A stretch of DNA of 64,000 nucleotides from Perkinsus chesapeaki (lineage: Eukaryota > Perkinsozoa > Perkinsida > Perkinsidae): contig JAAPAO010000061.1 of assembly GCA_013115145.1 (NCBI GenBank), positions 1-64,000 of the forward strand, written 5' to 3'. A model generated the notes under the pieces. That model was not told where the DNA came from and searched no databases. It saw only the letters and a program-made list of their open reading frames with translations. The position numbers and the translations under genes were made by a program. Below are positions 10,307-20,277 of the stretch, one piece after another; the first letter of the stretch is position 1; every line of letters starts with the position of its first letter.

Positions 10307-13171
10307 ATGGCCGCAGCTACCGCCGCCATCATCCACACTGACAATGAACAGTGTAGTGATGGGTGTGTGGCTCACCTTGTAAAGATGGGTAATATGAGAG
10401 CTAGTGAAGTAGATGCTACCAGAACTCCGACTGTTGTACATCTAAGAGTAAGGCAAACTAGAATCTGGGTGGTGAGCTGCTCCATGTTGACTATCACATT
10501 GCGGCGCCGAGCTGCAGATCGGCTTGGTCCTCGGTAGAAAACTCAGATATTGTTTTCAGGCTGCCCTAGACGGTAGCGCAAAAGTGATAGTAGGACGAGT
10601 TTCAGATCAGTGTGACGTGGTGTTGGCATCTGACGTCCGTAAAGGCATGCTGTCTCGGCGCCACGCCTGTCTGCAGAGAAGAAGTACGTTAAGTCGTTCG
10701 TCGTTGTTATGGAGCATCGATAGTGACAGTATTATGCTGTATGCCGCCATACGTTATCAAGGTTATAATTTATGTACATTGGCACCCCTACGAGAGCCAC
10801 ATTGTCTCCGGCAGGAATTCTTCCCGTTCTGTGCGTTTGCCAGCCCTGGGGGGAACTGGGAAGGCGTAGATGATTTTATAATGTTAAGCTAGTCTGACCT
10901 CAACCCTGGCTCAATTTATTAAATGTTTATGAGTGGAAACTGACGGATATTTCTCACCTTTCTTTCGGTCATCGGCATGTCTGTTGTGCACGGCTAACAC
11001 AGCACTGATTAAAGCATTGTCTATGTCTGAAAACACCGCTGAAGTATCCGTATGTCTAGTGCCTTAATTTCAGATAACTCCGGCGAGTGGGTTATAAAGG
11101 AGCTTCGAACCGTCAACGGTGTTCTCGTGGATGGCAATATACTGGAACCAGACGTAGAGTATCCGCTCAACGACGGCGACGTAGGGGCGCAATTCGAGAA
11201 CTTATTGCCTTTCGCTCGCGGCAGATCATCACCTTCGGCAAGAAACTCGTGTGCCGGGAATTCGAGTACCAGTTCCGCGTGGGGCCATTGGTGCTACAAG
11301 AAGCTGCGTCTCGGAGTCTGCCGGAGATAGTCGACTGTGATGAGTCTGTGGATAGGGACAGACCGTCAACTGCGGACTCGACAGGTGAGGACGGATGATC
11401 TTCATCTTTCCCGAGATTTAACAATGCTGGTGACCACCCGCGCGTCACTGCTAGTGTCTTTTATCGCGTGATTAGTACATTGCTTTCACTATCTCGTTCT
11501 TATTACGAGACTAATACTACAGCGAGTGATACACCTCAATTTAGTTGAGCCGTATCACGGTGCTTAGTGTAACTATGCAGGACCAGTGGGGATACTCCTG
11601 ACTCTGGAGTACAGACAAATAAGCCCTTTTACAAAGCCATACGACCTCGATTATATTATCAATTTAGTTATCATAGTTAGTAACTAGCTGCTAGTTTATA
11701 GCTATCGTATCAGTTATTCAGTTTAGTCAATTATAATATCAATTTTTCACGCGCAATTATTTTTCGGAATTAGTGGTATTCCGAGTCAAGGCGCTTTCGT
11801 TTGTCCGCTCGGGGAGATGACGAACTCCAGGAAAATCTCCAATATTGGACGCGGAGGTATATTTAGCGAAATCTCGATACTACTAGACGACCCTTGGACA
11901 TCAATCCATCTCAGCAACAAGTCGCAAGCGAACTCGATCGCCTCGCAGCCGGAGCGCTAGGGCCAAGAAAGCCAAACGAAGCTCTGTCGATTCTGACGAG
12001 GAGGATGACAATCATAGCGTAGGGTTATTTGAGTGATCTGAACGGGGCCATGCGGCAGCATTGTCAGGAGGAGCTGCAAAAACAGCTGGACGCGATTAGA
12101 CAAGAAAACGAGCAACTGAAGGAGCAGCTCAGATCGGTGACAGCTAGTCCGTCAACGCCCGGTAGAGATAGTTCGATCGGCGTGATGTTCATGTCGTACA
12201 TGCTAGGTAAGGAAGGCTCGGTGGTGTCCGTTAGAAACCAGCAGACACCGGCTGAGAAGGCGAAAGGAAGACTGTAAAGCACGTGTGTGGCTGGGTAGCA
12301 GCTCGATTTCATGCTACTCAGATACGCCGATTTAGAATGCATCATTTGTCGAGATTTGATGGTCTCTCCGGCAACCCTGGAGTGTTCTCATTCCTTTTGT
12401 TTCAAATGGTGAGATAAAGCTGCTACTCGTTGTGCATTTTCTTAATATCCAACAACCCCTAGTAGAGTATCGTTCTTTGTTAGTATCGAAGAGTGGCTAA
12501 CCGCTGGTAACTTCCGCTGTCCTGTCTGTCGGGCCGACATTACAAGATCACCAACGAAGACCTTGCAGCTCCAACAAGTAGGTTGAACGTACTCCACTGC
12601 CTACCATCGTATTTGCCTAGGTAGTCACAACTGCCATAGAGACCCACGGCGATGACGCAGAACAGGTCAGCGCTCATCGGGTGCTGCGATCGTTGATACC
12701 TTCTTCAGGCCGATTATGCCGACAGATTGGACGAACACAAAAAGTGGGACGAGAGGCGACAGATCCTCCGAGCGCAGCTGATGGGTTCTATCGAAACGGC
12801 GTCCGAGAATGGACTGCAATTCTTCGAGATAGGGTTAAAGTGGAACTCTGATGATAAGACAAGATTCCACGAGGGTAAGTGTTCCTGTATCCCTCTGTGG
12901 TGAGATCTTTTACTCAGGCATACGACGGTACCATAGTGATGCCCGAGAGGTATACTGCGCTAGCATAGGACTCACAAAATCATGGGTAAGATATGCGAGC
13001 GGTTGGCCATTGCATTGTCCTGGTCAGATTCAGCAGGCAACGCGTGGAGAACTCGAAATGGCTATGGAGAACCTCAGGATCGGGGTGTCCTCGGACGATT
13101 ATCCAGGCGACATCCCTAAGCCAACTGATCTAATTAGACGCCGGCTTCTATTGTTCACTCGATACTGCTAG
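10307..13171 (+). CDS. FHA and RING domain ubiquitin ligase, RNF8/CHFR-like
   Basis: Well supported in-phase exons: 10307-10447, 10518-10683, 11074-11180, 11225-11384, 11915-12018, 12059-12136, 12302-12408, 12484-12577, 12709-12874, 12918-12949 and 13037-13171; the join around 12136-12302 could include another exon. The FHA domain has VIVGR, MLSRRHACL, GEWVIKELRTVNGVLVDG and DGDIITFGK, i.e. the phosphothreonine-binding GR, S-x-x-H and NG residues. A basic Ser/Arg stretch with SRKRTRSPRSRSARAKKAKR is a likely nuclear signal, followed by an acidic patch and a 26-residue coiled coil. The RING is complete C3HC4: CIICRDL, CSHSFCFKC, CPVCR. A second helical region follows. The order FHA, coil, RING is that of RNF8, an E3 ligase recruited by phosphoproteins at DNA breaks; CHFR and Dma1 are relatives. 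Nuclear location and E3 activity are inferred from the family. Confidence 0.88.
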
Positions 13172-13823
13172 CCGGTGCAGCAATGCCTTATTGACACACC
13201 ATTACCCATGCTTTAAAGTGAAGCTTTCTGAAAACGAGTGATTCGCGTTCTTCAGTCAGATTGGAAACTGTTTAGACCCAGCCTTATTGCGGCCTAGTGA
13301 CACGCGAGATCACTCGAGTTGTAATGTGACCATTTCAGCTACTATCAATGAAAAGTTCATCGTACCGTAATTTGTATTGAGCGCAGTGACAAGAGTACAG
13401 TACTGAGTTTAAATCACAGGACGGCATGTTCCCAATCGACACTCATTCAAGTTTGTTCGTATCACCGCTTGTTTCACCATTCGTGAGATATTCAATTCTC
13501 AGCAAACGCGAACACACTCCACCCTCCTATCAACATTTTCACAACCAAAAAGCGCCTTGAGCAATACGATCCCTCAAAGCTCACTGTGCTTCAGGATGGA
13601 CAAGTCGCAGGTTTCTTCGCTACTTTCAATGGAGGTTCTCGTTGCCTTGACTAGAAACACAAGACAATCGGTCGAAAGCATTTGAAATATCGAATGCTCG
13701 GCTACAATATGCACGGGTATGCCTTTCTTAGGCGCTACTATGACGGACGACTGCGGTTCATATATTCATATAAATATCAAAAAGTTATCTGTATGCTACA
13801 GTGATGCAAGTCATGTTAAATGA
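13172..13823. other. Intergenic stretch between convergent genes
   Basis: It lies between the stop of the FHA-RING gene and the stop of the minus-strand gene that follows. I see no open frame with support and no RNA gene; presumably it holds two 3' untranslated regions. Confidence 0.4.
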
Positions 13824-14342
13824 TCACATGTCAAGAAAGGCAAGGCTGAAGTTATCTCTAGAGGTCGGGGGATAGTTCATGGTCTTCCTCGCACCAAGCA
13901 CGGTCTTCCTGTCGCATCTTGGTGGTGACGCATAATCTCTCGGTGACCTTACTGGTGTAACCACGGACGATTTGTAGCTCCGCAATGGTGATTCGGGTGG
14001 AAGAGGAATCCCAGCTAGAACCACGCACATGCCATGTATGTATGGCAGGACGAACTCAGGCGGGAGAAGAAGTTCGTCACAAGACTCAAATTGTAGATAG
14101 ATCCAACGATTTCGGTGCTTCTGTGTAGCTAGGTCGTCGACACCGAGACCAGACGTCTTGTTGAGAGTTCGGCCAACTCGAACAGTGGCTAGAAGCCAGT
14201 CGACGAAGCGGTCCGCCTGGGCATGAGAGCAAGGTGGCATGAAAGGGTCAGCACGAAGCTTGTTGTGGAATACCCGAGAAAGCTCTCGGAGCTGATACCG
14301 ACCACCACACCGATCGACCAAGTCCGAAGGGAAGATACTCAT
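13824..14342 (-). CDS. Unrecognised 172-residue protein, single exon
   Basis: An uninterrupted 172-residue frame on the minus strand starting MSIFPSDLVDRCGGRYQLREL. No signal peptide or membrane segment is evident. The first 100 residues look folded, with alternating hydrophobic and charged residues and a pattern RFVDWLLATVRVGRTLN; the last 60 residues are Ser/Pro/Arg rich and probably disordered. I do not recognise a family. It is divergently arranged to the transporter gene at 14805, with about 460 bases between the two starts for promoters. A single exon of this length without splice sites in a region of intron-rich genes is compatible with either a genuine small gene or a chance frame; codon composition resembles the neighbours. 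Confidence 0.5.
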   Translation of the reverse strand: MSIFPSDLVDRCGGRYQLRELSRVFHNKLRADPFMPPCSHAQADRFVDWLLATVRVGRTLNKTSGLGVDDLATQKHRNRWIYLQFESCDELLLPPEFVLPYIHGMCVVLAGIPLPPESPLRSYKSSVVTPVRSPRDYASPPRCDRKTVLGARKTMNYPPTSRDNFSLAFLDM

Positions 14343-14804
14343 TTAAATCACGTGAACTCTGAATAGACTGTTTGGTTGAATGATTTCTCTTTTCCGCCAA
14401 ATATTGAAGTACCAAAATAGACGCTAAAATGCGTGTCTCGTATCTATCATCTGTAACGGTATAATAAGCAAGCGTGTGGATCCTCTCACCATGCGAAGAG
14501 TTACGAGGATAGCAGATTCGACGTAAGGGTATCTTTCGCCACTTGCTTTCTGCCGCAATTTAGCTATTTCCTAACGAAACCGAAACTTCCGCGCGCGCCT
14601 CAGCGCATCACGGCTTGTCCGCAAGTTGAGTCCGTAAGCGCTTCTTATCTTGAACATAATGTCTTTAAATATTAATGATTCGTTGAGCTCATTTTCTCGC
14701 TCCATTTATTTCTGATTAATACGCTTTACACAGTGCCACTGTGGCGCGTGACGGTGTGGATATCTTTACATGGTCTTTAACGATAGCAGCGTCTTCATTT
14801 GATT

Positions 14805-15857
14805 ATGACCATCCTCGGCTACACTCTAAAAGAAGCGCTCATTATAGCTGCGTGCTTTGCCTCCAGCCTCTCTATGATGAACTCTGTGAAATATATACAG
14901 ACGAATCTGGACTACCCCTACCCTCTCTTTATTAGCGCCATGCACATGCTCTGGTCCTTCGTCGCTTGTGGGATGTATTTAAGATTTGACTTGGCGGCAT
15001 TGAAGGACTACTCTACCCGCAAGTATCTCCGTGAGATAGTGCCAATCGCTACATTCTCCAGCGCGAGTATATCATGCGGCAATTTGGCATTGAAGTATAT
15101 TTATCCATCTTTTAATGAGCTGCTCCAGCAGACCAGCGCTGCTGTTACAGTTATAGTAGGCGTTTTAATTTTCGGCAAAAGGTATAATCTTGCCACTTAT
15201 ATTTCCATGTTGCCCGTGTGCGGCGGTGCCTTCCTATGTGGTCACGGTGAAGTAAATTTCGTCCTTATTGGAGCCCTCTTTGCCATCGGTAGCGTCTTTT
15301 TCCGAGCTCTCAAGAATACAATGCAGGGAAATCTCCTTAGCGGCTCATTTTCCTCGCTCGAGCTCTTATTTGCCCTCGCTCCAGCGAACCTCATATTTTT
15401 CCTCGTAGGCTCAGTATTGTCTGAAGGTCTTTCTCCTGTCTGGGAGGCTTCTACTAGTCCGCGGATCATTCTCGCGCTAGTACTGTCATCTGCGTTGGCG
15501 TGCGCCTTCAACCTCTTGACCTTTATGATGCTAAAATTATTGTCTCCAGTTGGAGCTATGGTGGTTCACTCTCTGAAGACCCCCGGTATGCTCATAACGT
15601 CTTGGGCTCTCTTCGGCAACCCTGTGAGATCGTCTCAGATATTAGGATTTGTTATCATTACTGCTGGTGTATATTATTATAAGACTCATAGCGTAGAGCT
15701 AACTGCGAGTCCAGAGTCCCCTATAAAGATTGCCAATTCAGCAGCAAGTGGTGACACGGCGTCTGAGGGCGATCTCGAGACTTCCGTTGGTGACGTCTCT
15801 AGCGGTTGCACCGATCTTGAGATCGGAGAGGTTGGATCTGATAGTGGTCTCGAGTGA
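14805..15857 (+). CDS. Triose-phosphate translocator / nucleotide-sugar transporter family protein
   Basis: A 350-residue intronless frame from the ATG at 14805. About ten hydrophobic segments run from residue 8 to 300, starting YTLKEALIIAACFASSLSMM. Family-type blocks: NSVKYIQTNLDYPYPLFISA (end of helix 1, helix 2), a pattern of GN followed by a Lys and SFNELLQQTSAAVTV, a two-gene-repeat-like second half with RALKNTMQG, and a final PVGAMVVHSLKT with conserved His/Lys. These match the drug/metabolite transporter superfamily branch that exchanges phosphorylated sugars or nucleotide sugars across plastid or Golgi membranes. The C-terminal 50 residues are acidic, Ser/Asp/Glu rich. Substrate cannot be told from sequence; Golgi or plastid location is inference. 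Confidence 0.82.
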   Translation: MTILGYTLKEALIIAACFASSLSMMNSVKYIQTNLDYPYPLFISAMHMLWSFVACGMYLRFDLAALKDYSTRKYLREIVPIATFSSASISCGNLALKYIYPSFNELLQQTSAAVTVIVGVLIFGKRYNLATYISMLPVCGGAFLCGHGEVNFVLIGALFAIGSVFFRALKNTMQGNLLSGSFSSLELLFALAPANLIFFLVGSVLSEGLSPVWEASTSPRIILALVLSSALACAFNLLTFMMLKLLSPVGAMVVHSLKTPGMLITSWALFGNPVRSSQILGFVIITAGVYYYKTHSVELTASPESPIKIANSAASGDTASEGDLETSVGDVSSGCTDLEIGEVGSDSGLE

Positions 15858-16226
15858 GTCACATTTCTTATTTTATCATATTAGTGAATGTTAGTGCTGA
15901 GTGATTGTAGACTAAGTTGATCTATAAGGGTTTCTTTATGATACGCAAGTGTCTCTAGAGTCATAAGCAGCTTGTGTTGGTCTGGGGTGTTTCCCGAGTA
16001 CCGTAAGATCCCATGGTAAGGCTTCGTATTACATTGTTGGCCGGTTTGCCATCCTGGAAGTAGTGTGTTTGACTAACACTGTGTGTTGGTTATGTGCGCA
16101 TCTCATGGGTTTGTGTGAGTATACGCGAACCTCGCTATCAGTCGAGGAATCGATGGGAATGTGAGCCCTTTGACTTGAAAAGTGAAGGGTGTGGAATAAC
16201 CGAGAACACGGAGATTATATGGGAAA

Positions 16227-16299
16227 CGCTCCACGATGGGTTCGAACCACCGACCTTGTGGTTAACAGCCACACGCTCTGCCTACTGAGCTAGCGGAGC
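16227..16299 (-). tRNA. tRNA-Asn (anticodon GTT)
   Basis: On the minus strand a 73-base cloverleaf folds completely. Acceptor GCTCCGC pairs with GTGGAGC (one G-T), the D arm reads TAGCTCAGTAGGCAGAGC, the anticodon stem TGTGG/CCACA carries loop CTGTTAA with anticodon GTT, and the T arm contains GGTTCGAACCC. The discriminator is G, as usual for Asn. There is no intron. It lies between the transporter gene and the next plus-strand gene. Confidence 0.96.
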
Positions 16300-16352
16300 C
16301 GATGCTTAATTTCTTTGGTCTCTACAAAGTCATGTTTTACTCGTTTTAATTA

Positions 16353-17052
16353 ATGACCTCTTCCGGCATCCGTCTCCGGCTTTCGCAGGCCTTCCGTCCA
16401 GCCAAGCCATGGTGCGCCCTAGCACCGCGCTTCGAGACCCTTGTTAAAGAGTCCGGCCTACAACATAAAAATGAGGCAATGCGTAAAATAGTCTCTGATG
16501 GGTATTTCACCTCCGAGGAATGTACTGTCGGACTGGCAGCAACGAGCGGGACGGTGTACGTTGGCTTAGCAATACCAGAGGTGAGCCATCTGACTGTAGA
16601 AGTGGTTATAATGGGACAGACTGGGATGTGCGTACGTGTGTATGTGAACAGAGTAAATGTCCCTTTCTCTAAGAGATAATTTAGTATAATAATGAATAAC
16701 AACTTGCAATATACTCACTGTATACCTAACCGAAGGTCTAATTCTATGTGCATGAAAGCAGTTATACAAAATATAACCAAAGATTCCTTAATCGAATAGA
16801 ATGTAGAATGAATTCTATTAGGCCGATATAACCCCACTGGAAAGCCTGATAGCTAACTTAATGAACCATGGTGAGATAGGACTGGCCGAGTACTGTTATG
16901 GCATCGGCAACTGTGATACTATTTTAAAAGGCAATGAGCGAGCTCTGTTGAAAGCTCTGGGTCGGAGGCCGGCCCGTATTTTGCTCGGCGAAGTGCCCGA
17001 CTCGAAGAGTAGGGCAGCGCATGGGAAATGCAGCAGCTTCCGTTGTAGATGA
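16353..17052 (+). CDS. Unrecognised two-exon protein
   Basis: Exon 1, 16353-16580 (76 codons, ends GLAIPE before GTGAGC), joins in phase to exon 2, 16822-17052, after TTCTATTAG. The 152-residue product begins MTSSGIRLRLSQAFRPAKPW, Arg-rich with few acids and therefore compatible with a mitochondrial presequence. Then comes a globular part with a VGLAATSGTVYVGLAIPEAD block and a helix LIANLMNHGEIGLAEYCYGI. I do not recognise the family. The last 32 bases overlap the start of another good frame at 17021; the two may be parts of one gene joined by a splice I could not place in phase. Confidence 0.5.
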
Positions 17053-17675
17053 TGACTCCGTCCCGCCACCCAAAGGGCATGCGAGGCTTTTAAAGCACTA
17101 TATAGGGAAGGGGGCGGAGGTCTTCGATGTCATCTGTAAGAGCCTCATGGACCACGCATATGTAGTGAATCGCGGCGGACCACTTGGGACCGCTAGGGTT
17201 CAGGTTGCCAGTCAATTGGCCTATAACGGCGGTGGAGGCTGCGCACTCAGGCTGGAATCTGGTGACATTGTTCGGGCACCGGGGATCGTTGTGGAAGGTG
17301 AGTGCCGGCAAATTCTCCTAAAGTTGGCGTTTCGAACTCAAAGGGTGTCCCTAACGCCTGTTATGTTAAACAGAGGGTTAAGGTGATTCTTGTGCTCGAG
17401 TTTGACGTGCCCAAAGAGAGTTGTTTTGGATTGCAGGTGAACCAATCATTTCGGCCGCCCAAGCCGCATTGGTCGGTCTCCGAGCTAATGGCTTGGTAGA
17501 TCCCGGAGCGGGCATAAATGCGTCGAAGGTCATCGAAGCAGCTATTTGTAGTGGTGATAACGAGCAGGCGGGTGTGGCCGCAGTGGAGCTAGTTCGCAGT
17601 TTGTGGCCCTCGATCACTTTACGTGTCGAGAGCGAAGTCAACTGTACGCCTTTACAGCCGCAGCCACGAGCATGA
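17021..17675 (+). CDS. Unrecognised two-exon protein with MGN start
   Basis: Exon 1, 17021-17297, and exon 2, 17437-17675, join in phase across a 139-nt intron (GTGAGT...TTGCAG), giving about 171 residues. It starts MGNAAASVVDDDS, which is close to an N-myristoylation sequence (Gly2, Ser7 rather than Ser6). The body has a helical segment ARLLKHYIGKGAEVFDVICK, a Gly-rich turn, and a second helical part AAQAALVGLRANGLVDPGAG. I do not recognise it. It overlaps the preceding frame by 32 bases, so it could be the 3' part of that gene. Confidence in the exon pair is moderate, in the start low. Confidence 0.5.
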
Positions 17676-17785
17676 ACGTTTCTGAGGGGTTCACGAGAGT
17701 CTAGTTTTCAATTCAAATTTGGGATAAGGCAAAGCTGGCATTCTGAAGTTCAGTGGCGTGTTTCGACTCGTCGTAAGTTGTTGCC

Positions 17786-20074
17786 ATGTATCCTGGTAAG
17801 CCTCAGCGTCATAGTACTCCTCCTCCTCGGATAAGCTCGCGTGAGATGGTGGAATTGGAGGACCAAATAGTGGCCAGACTGAAGGGGCATTTGGACTATC
17901 GGTTGGAGGTACTCGAGTAGTTGGGCAGCAGCAGCAGTAGCAGCAGGTGCTTTGCCTCTGCTTTATGATTCATTTGCCCCCTTATTAAAATTGGTTCACC
18001 AGTTTTCGAATATCTCTTGCCCTCTATCACGTGAAGCTTCCTCGAAACTATAGGCAATGTGATGATGAATTCGACCCGACCTTTCAAATTCTTTCTACAA
18101 TTTTTCCTCATCCCACTTTTGAAAGTGTAGTGGGCTGATACCCTACACAGGCCCAGTGGGTCTGTCTTCATTCGAACGTCCGGAATTCTCGACAGTTCTC
18201 GCGCGACCGAACTTGATGAGTAATTTTAACTGCAATATGTGCCGTTTCAGGGTCTCAAGGCGTACATAGCAGATGAGATAGCATCAGCGAAAACTGAGAT
18301 TCTAGAGGCTCTGGAACCGCGCCCAGATAGAGCACAACGCCTGTCTCCACGAACGGACGGGCATTATCCAGCGGAGTACCCCTTGAGGAGAGTCGAAGAC
18401 CGAAACAGTTATGTAAGGCAGGTTGAGACCGCAAGGGCTTGAAGGCTTGATCTCAGATGTCGGCTAGTAGGCCGGTGCGAGGTGTGGAGTCTTATAGATG
18501 CTATAGACGGGAGAATGTCGAGGCGATTAGCCCAGAACCTAGGGAGCAACAACATGTGGAATTGCCAAGGAAACCGACGCAACGGCCGCGAATGTGTAGT
18601 ATTGGAAGTCACGAACAGCCCACTAGAGCCGCTGTAGGAAATGCTGTGAAGCAGGATATATCGGGTAGTAGGGAAGCACTTGGCTTGGGGAAGTATGGGT
18701 GTTTGCAGCTCAAACCACGATGCCATTAATTAATGTGGATCCGGAGCAACCTAATGGAGCTGCTGCTGCTGCTGCTGTTGTTGATGCAGTGGGTGCTGCG
18801 GAGTCAAGTGGGGGTAGTATGGGATTGAGGGAGAATTGATCAGGGACGGATCTTGTAGAAATTGTTCATCGTAGCAGGTCATTAGGAAGATTCTCAGTAG
18901 ACGCTTATTTCATCTAGAATGACTAGGTCATTATGGTTAGGAGAATAGTAACTATACTAAGTGGTAATTCAAAGCCACGATAGGCATTGGTATCGGATGT
19001 CCCGACTCCACCGATTTCTTATATTCACAATGTTACATAATGCCGTTTCCGTTCTTTAGGGTACAAGACACCTGAAGAGGCGAATCGCGCCATCGGCAGC
19101 CCCACGGAGGAGAATTCTCATTTAGTTCGGAGAGCTAAGAGTGGGTCGACGGAGCGAAGCACGGGATCGAACCGAAGTCGTGGCGTTGTTAAGGTGATGG
19201 GGATCTGGAAGGCATAGGGGAATGACGATTACTTATCTCGAAAGCTATGTATCTGTTACTTCAGGAGCACATTTTAAAGCTGAAATTCGGCGTATTATCA
19301 TTATTGTATATTTTTAAATATTATTATCAAAAACGCGTTAAGGTTGTGGGTTATATTCTCAGATCTTCTAGGATGGCGTCACTAGAGGTTTCAAAGAACA
19401 TAGAAGGTCTCGGGCAATGGGGACTAATGTTTTAGATTGCATGTCTGTGTATGGGTAGAGCATTTTGGGTTACTTTCTGCCCATGAGGGGAAAGTTCATG
19501 GCTCAGCAGATGGGCCAGGCACGTATCTCTGGTGCCAGGGCTGTAGAGATTCCCCCAGTTCGAGATACCAAGTGTAGTGGTGGTCTGAGCACGTGATAAA
19601 TGAATGAACTACCCACCTCTGTCCGGCATCTGACGGCCGTGATAGATACTGTACATGCTGCCATATTAGTTGTAGAGAATCTTAGTTATATTCCGCTATA
19701 GAGCTCTCGGAATGCTGGAATTGACTGGTATATGTATTGTTATCAGGGGAACTCAGTGAGATATCGATCAACCGTTTCACTTGCCATTTTATTATCATAT
19801 TTGGCACGAGCGCAAGACTCTGGTACAATGCTCAAGTCTTGCCTTTAGTGCGGCCAGCAAATGCGCGTCACGAACGACTTTGTGGCCGAGGATGTCATTG
19901 AACTTTCTATTAAAGCAGGGGAGCGTATTACGGTGGGTTCCATCCGGATGAGCTTCGACAGTACTGAGGTGGCCTTAGGTTAACGAGAGCAGGCCGGATT
20001 GGACTAATGTGATCAACGGGGAGGGTCAGAATGGATGGGTACCAACATCTCATCTGGAGCCAACAGAAGACTGA
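17786..20074 (+). CDS. SH3-domain adaptor protein, multi-exon
   Basis: In-phase exons: 17786-17908, 18251-18412, 18457 to about 18664, about 18708 to 18817, an exon near 19060-19192, one near 19848-19935, and a last exon ending in TGA at 20074. The N-terminus, MYPGKPQRHSTPPPRISS, is basic/proline rich, followed by a helical coil (LKAYIADEIASAKTEILEAL). The middle is disordered and holds a polyalanine run encoded by GCT repeats. The C-terminus is a clear SH3 fold: VTNDFVAEDVIELSIKAGER, then PDWTNVINGEGQNGWVP and SHLEP, with the ALYDF-like start, W of the peptide groove and the final P. SH3 domains bind proline-rich ligands, typically at membrane or cytoskeleton. Partners are unknown. Between 19200 and 19840 an additional exon could be missing. 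Confidence 0.72.
18759..18780 (+). repeat. GCT triplet run encoding polyalanine
   Basis: Six GCT codons followed by GTT GTT GAT lie in frame in an exon of the SH3 protein gene and encode a run of six alanines. The same triplet class (CAG/CTG) recurs as non-coding runs elsewhere in the window, for example near 17924, 58014 and 61451. Confidence 0.85.
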
Positions 20075-20244
20075 AAGTGCGGATAGTTTTAATGCGCTAA
20101 GTTTGTGTTTCGACATGTTTGAATTCATCTGGAGTGTTGAGTTTTGTAATCACCTGGGGAAGGTTCGTAAGCTCTATAGTGGGCCGATGCTGTCGAAGAG
20201 GGTGGTGGAGGGCATCCTTTTTGATGGAAGATGTGAGCGACTTG

Positions 20245-20270
20245 TGACGCTCTGTTTTTACAGAGCGTCA
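20245..20270. repeat. Perfect 11-bp hairpin with T4 loop
   Basis: Arms TGACGCTCTGT (20245-20255) and ACAGAGCGTCA (20260-20270) are exact reverse complements with a TTTT loop. It sits between the SH3 gene stop at 20074 and the proposed kinesin start at 20278. It could be an RNA structure in a 3' or 5' untranslated region; no further evidence of function is visible. Confidence 0.9.
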
Positions 20271-20277
20271 TAGTCTT

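Noticed and set aside
10538-10559. A 26-nt intron before the FHA core
   Set aside because: The frame is open through it; the real acceptor is at 10517, giving a 70-nt intron and continuous sequence LRYCFQAALDGSAKVIVGR.
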